Below, one piece after another: positions 62,881 through 64,000 of a stretch of 64,000 nucleotides of DNA; the stretch's first letter is position 1, and every line of letters starts with the position of its first letter. The DNA comes from Simmondsia chinensis (taxonomy: Eukaryota > Streptophyta > Magnoliopsida > Caryophyllales > Simmondsiaceae). Position numbers and translations under genes: made by a program. The stretch covers positions 10,459,846 to 10,523,845 of the forward strand of contig JAGTTD010000011.1 of the NCBI GenBank assembly GCA_018398585.1, in the 5' to 3' direction. Under the pieces are notes generated by a model. It was not told where the DNA came from, ran no database searches, and saw only the letters and a list, made by a program, of their open reading frames with translations.

Positions 62881-64000
62881 GAAACCTAGGTGTAGTGGGA
62901 GGATTGTCAGGACACCTGACAGGTTTATGGTGAGAGCCTTAATGGTTGATTGTGACATTAAATCCGATTCTCTCAGCTACAATAAGGCAATTAAAGATTA
63001 GTCTGCTGACCAATGGGTCTTAGCAATCAAGTTTGAGATAAGATCTATGTATTTAATCAAGTCTCGAATCTTGTAGTGGCGCTGATTGGCATTAAGCCCA
63101 TTGGATGCAAATGGGTCTATAAGAGAAAAAAAGGAGTGGATGGGAAGGTCAAGATCTTCAAGGCAAGACTGGTTGCTAACGGTTTTACCCAAAAGGAAGG
63201 AATAGATTATTATGAGACCTTCTCACCAGTAGCCATGCTAAAGTCTATAAGGATACTCCTATCCATTGCAGCTCATTATGATTATGAGATCTGGCAAATG
63301 GAAGTCAAAACAACCTTTTTGAATGGATGTCTTGAAGACGACATCTATATGGTGCAACCAGATGGTTTCATTGGCAAGAATCCGGAGCATATGGTATGCA
63401 AACTAAAGAAGTCCATATATGGACTAAAGTAAGCATCATGCTCATGGAATATTAGATTTAATAAGACAAGCAAATCCTATGGGTTTGAGTAATTAGTTGA
63501 TGAACCATGTGTGTACAAACGACATCAACAAAAAATAGTGACTTTCTTAGTGTTGTATGTCGACGATATACGACTCATTGGGAATAATGTAGGTGGGTTG
63601 TCAGCTGTAAAGATTTAATTGTCAAGTCAGTTTGATATAAAGGGCTTAAGAGAAGCCAACTATATTCTTGGGATTAAGCTTCTACGGGATCATAAGAGTA
63701 GGATGTTGGGTCTTTCTCAAGCCACTTAATATTGACAAGATGTTGCTAAGGTATCACACGGAGGGCTCCAAGAAAGGGCATTTGCCTTTTAGGCATCGAG
63801 TCCCTCTTTCTTTAGAGCAGTGTCCTAAGACACCTCAAAAGAAGAAGCAGATGAAGAATGTTCCATATGCTTCGGCAGTGGGAAGCCTCGTGTATGCCAT
63901 GCTGTGCACGGGACCAGATATCTACTATGCTGTTGGTATGGCAAGTAGGTACCAGTTTGATCGGGTCCGATGCATTAGGTGGCACGGAGGCATATTCTTA
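62881..64000 (+). pseudogene. Element C reverse transcriptase, cut by window end
   Basis: Motifs in order: SYNKAIKD (about 62978), the frame 63076-63432 with PIGCKWVYKRKKGVDGKVKI, FKARLVANGFTQKEGIDYYE and WQMEVKTTFLNGCLEDDIYM, then the active-site box LYVDDIRLIGNN (about 63555), intact as YVDD. QFDIKGLREANYILGIKLL and the segment matching DICYAIGMASRY of element A (about 63915-63950) follow. Stops at 63430, 63490 and later break it. Confidence 0.93.

Larger units (their letters stand above)
57958..64000 (+). mobile_element. Copia element C (same family as A and B), cut by window end
   Basis: A complete 5' LTR (57958-59994), primer site, leader with a SINE, deleted gag, protease, integrase and reverse transcriptase follow on the plus strand. 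The 3' LTR lies outside. Coding order is Ty1/copia, and wording is collinear with element A (for example CESCIEGKMSK in A and RESCIEGRMTK in C). Stops and shifts are frequent but fewer per kb than in A and B. It lies next to Tat-2 sequence; its target duplication cannot be checked here. Confidence 0.9.

Overview
The window is repeat-dense, gene-poor nuclear DNA of a flowering plant. I found no intact cellular gene. Nearly everything is retrotransposon sequence, mostly broken and nested. The plant origin rests on Tat, Athila, SIRE-like and chromovirus LTR retrotransposon lineages, a plant mobile domain (PMD) reading frame, methionine-tRNA primer sites, and a nuclear insertion of plastid DNA (pieces of ycf2 and psbH). 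The species cannot be fixed from the sequence.

Layout. 1-12010: a minus-strand Tat-lineage Ty3/gypsy element (Tat-1). Its 5' LTR and primer site lie on the right, followed leftward by gag, protease, reverse transcriptase, two RNase H domains and integrase. Further left come minisatellites, a plus-strand extra ORF with a putative gypsy-type transposase domain, and a 60-bp satellite that runs off the window. The extra ORF is split by the plastid insertion. 12011-16996: a decayed plus-strand SIRE-like copia element. 16997-25329: minus-strand copia element A, whose two LTRs differ strongly and which lacks matching target duplications. 25330-57957: a second Tat-lineage element (Tat-2). Its plus-strand extra ORF encodes a PMD protein and its minus-strand pol converges on that ORF. 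Tat-2 has been interrupted by a solo LTR (26407-26818), an LTR element without recognisable gag or pol (27563-31731, target duplication GTATA), copia element B (31947-41024), a deleted chromovirus with an intact integrase-chromodomain frame (45288-47700, target duplication CCAAG) and an Athila-like deletion derivative (49480-57862). 57958-64000: plus-strand copia element C, same family as A and B, cut by the window end.

Smaller elements. Two 5S rRNA-headed SINEs with clear 16-17 bp target duplications sit in one LTR of element B, and a third lies in the leader of element C. A SINE body without a visible 5S head and an RTE-type LINE 3' fragment lie in the Athila leader. The leader of element B carries two tandem expansions. 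One is an eight-unit array of paired hairpins in which stem changes on both arms keep the pairing.

As a system this is a nested record of insertions. Reading frames of the PMD ORF resume across the solo LTR and the GTATA element once one target copy is discounted, which fixes the order of events. No element in the window looks autonomous.
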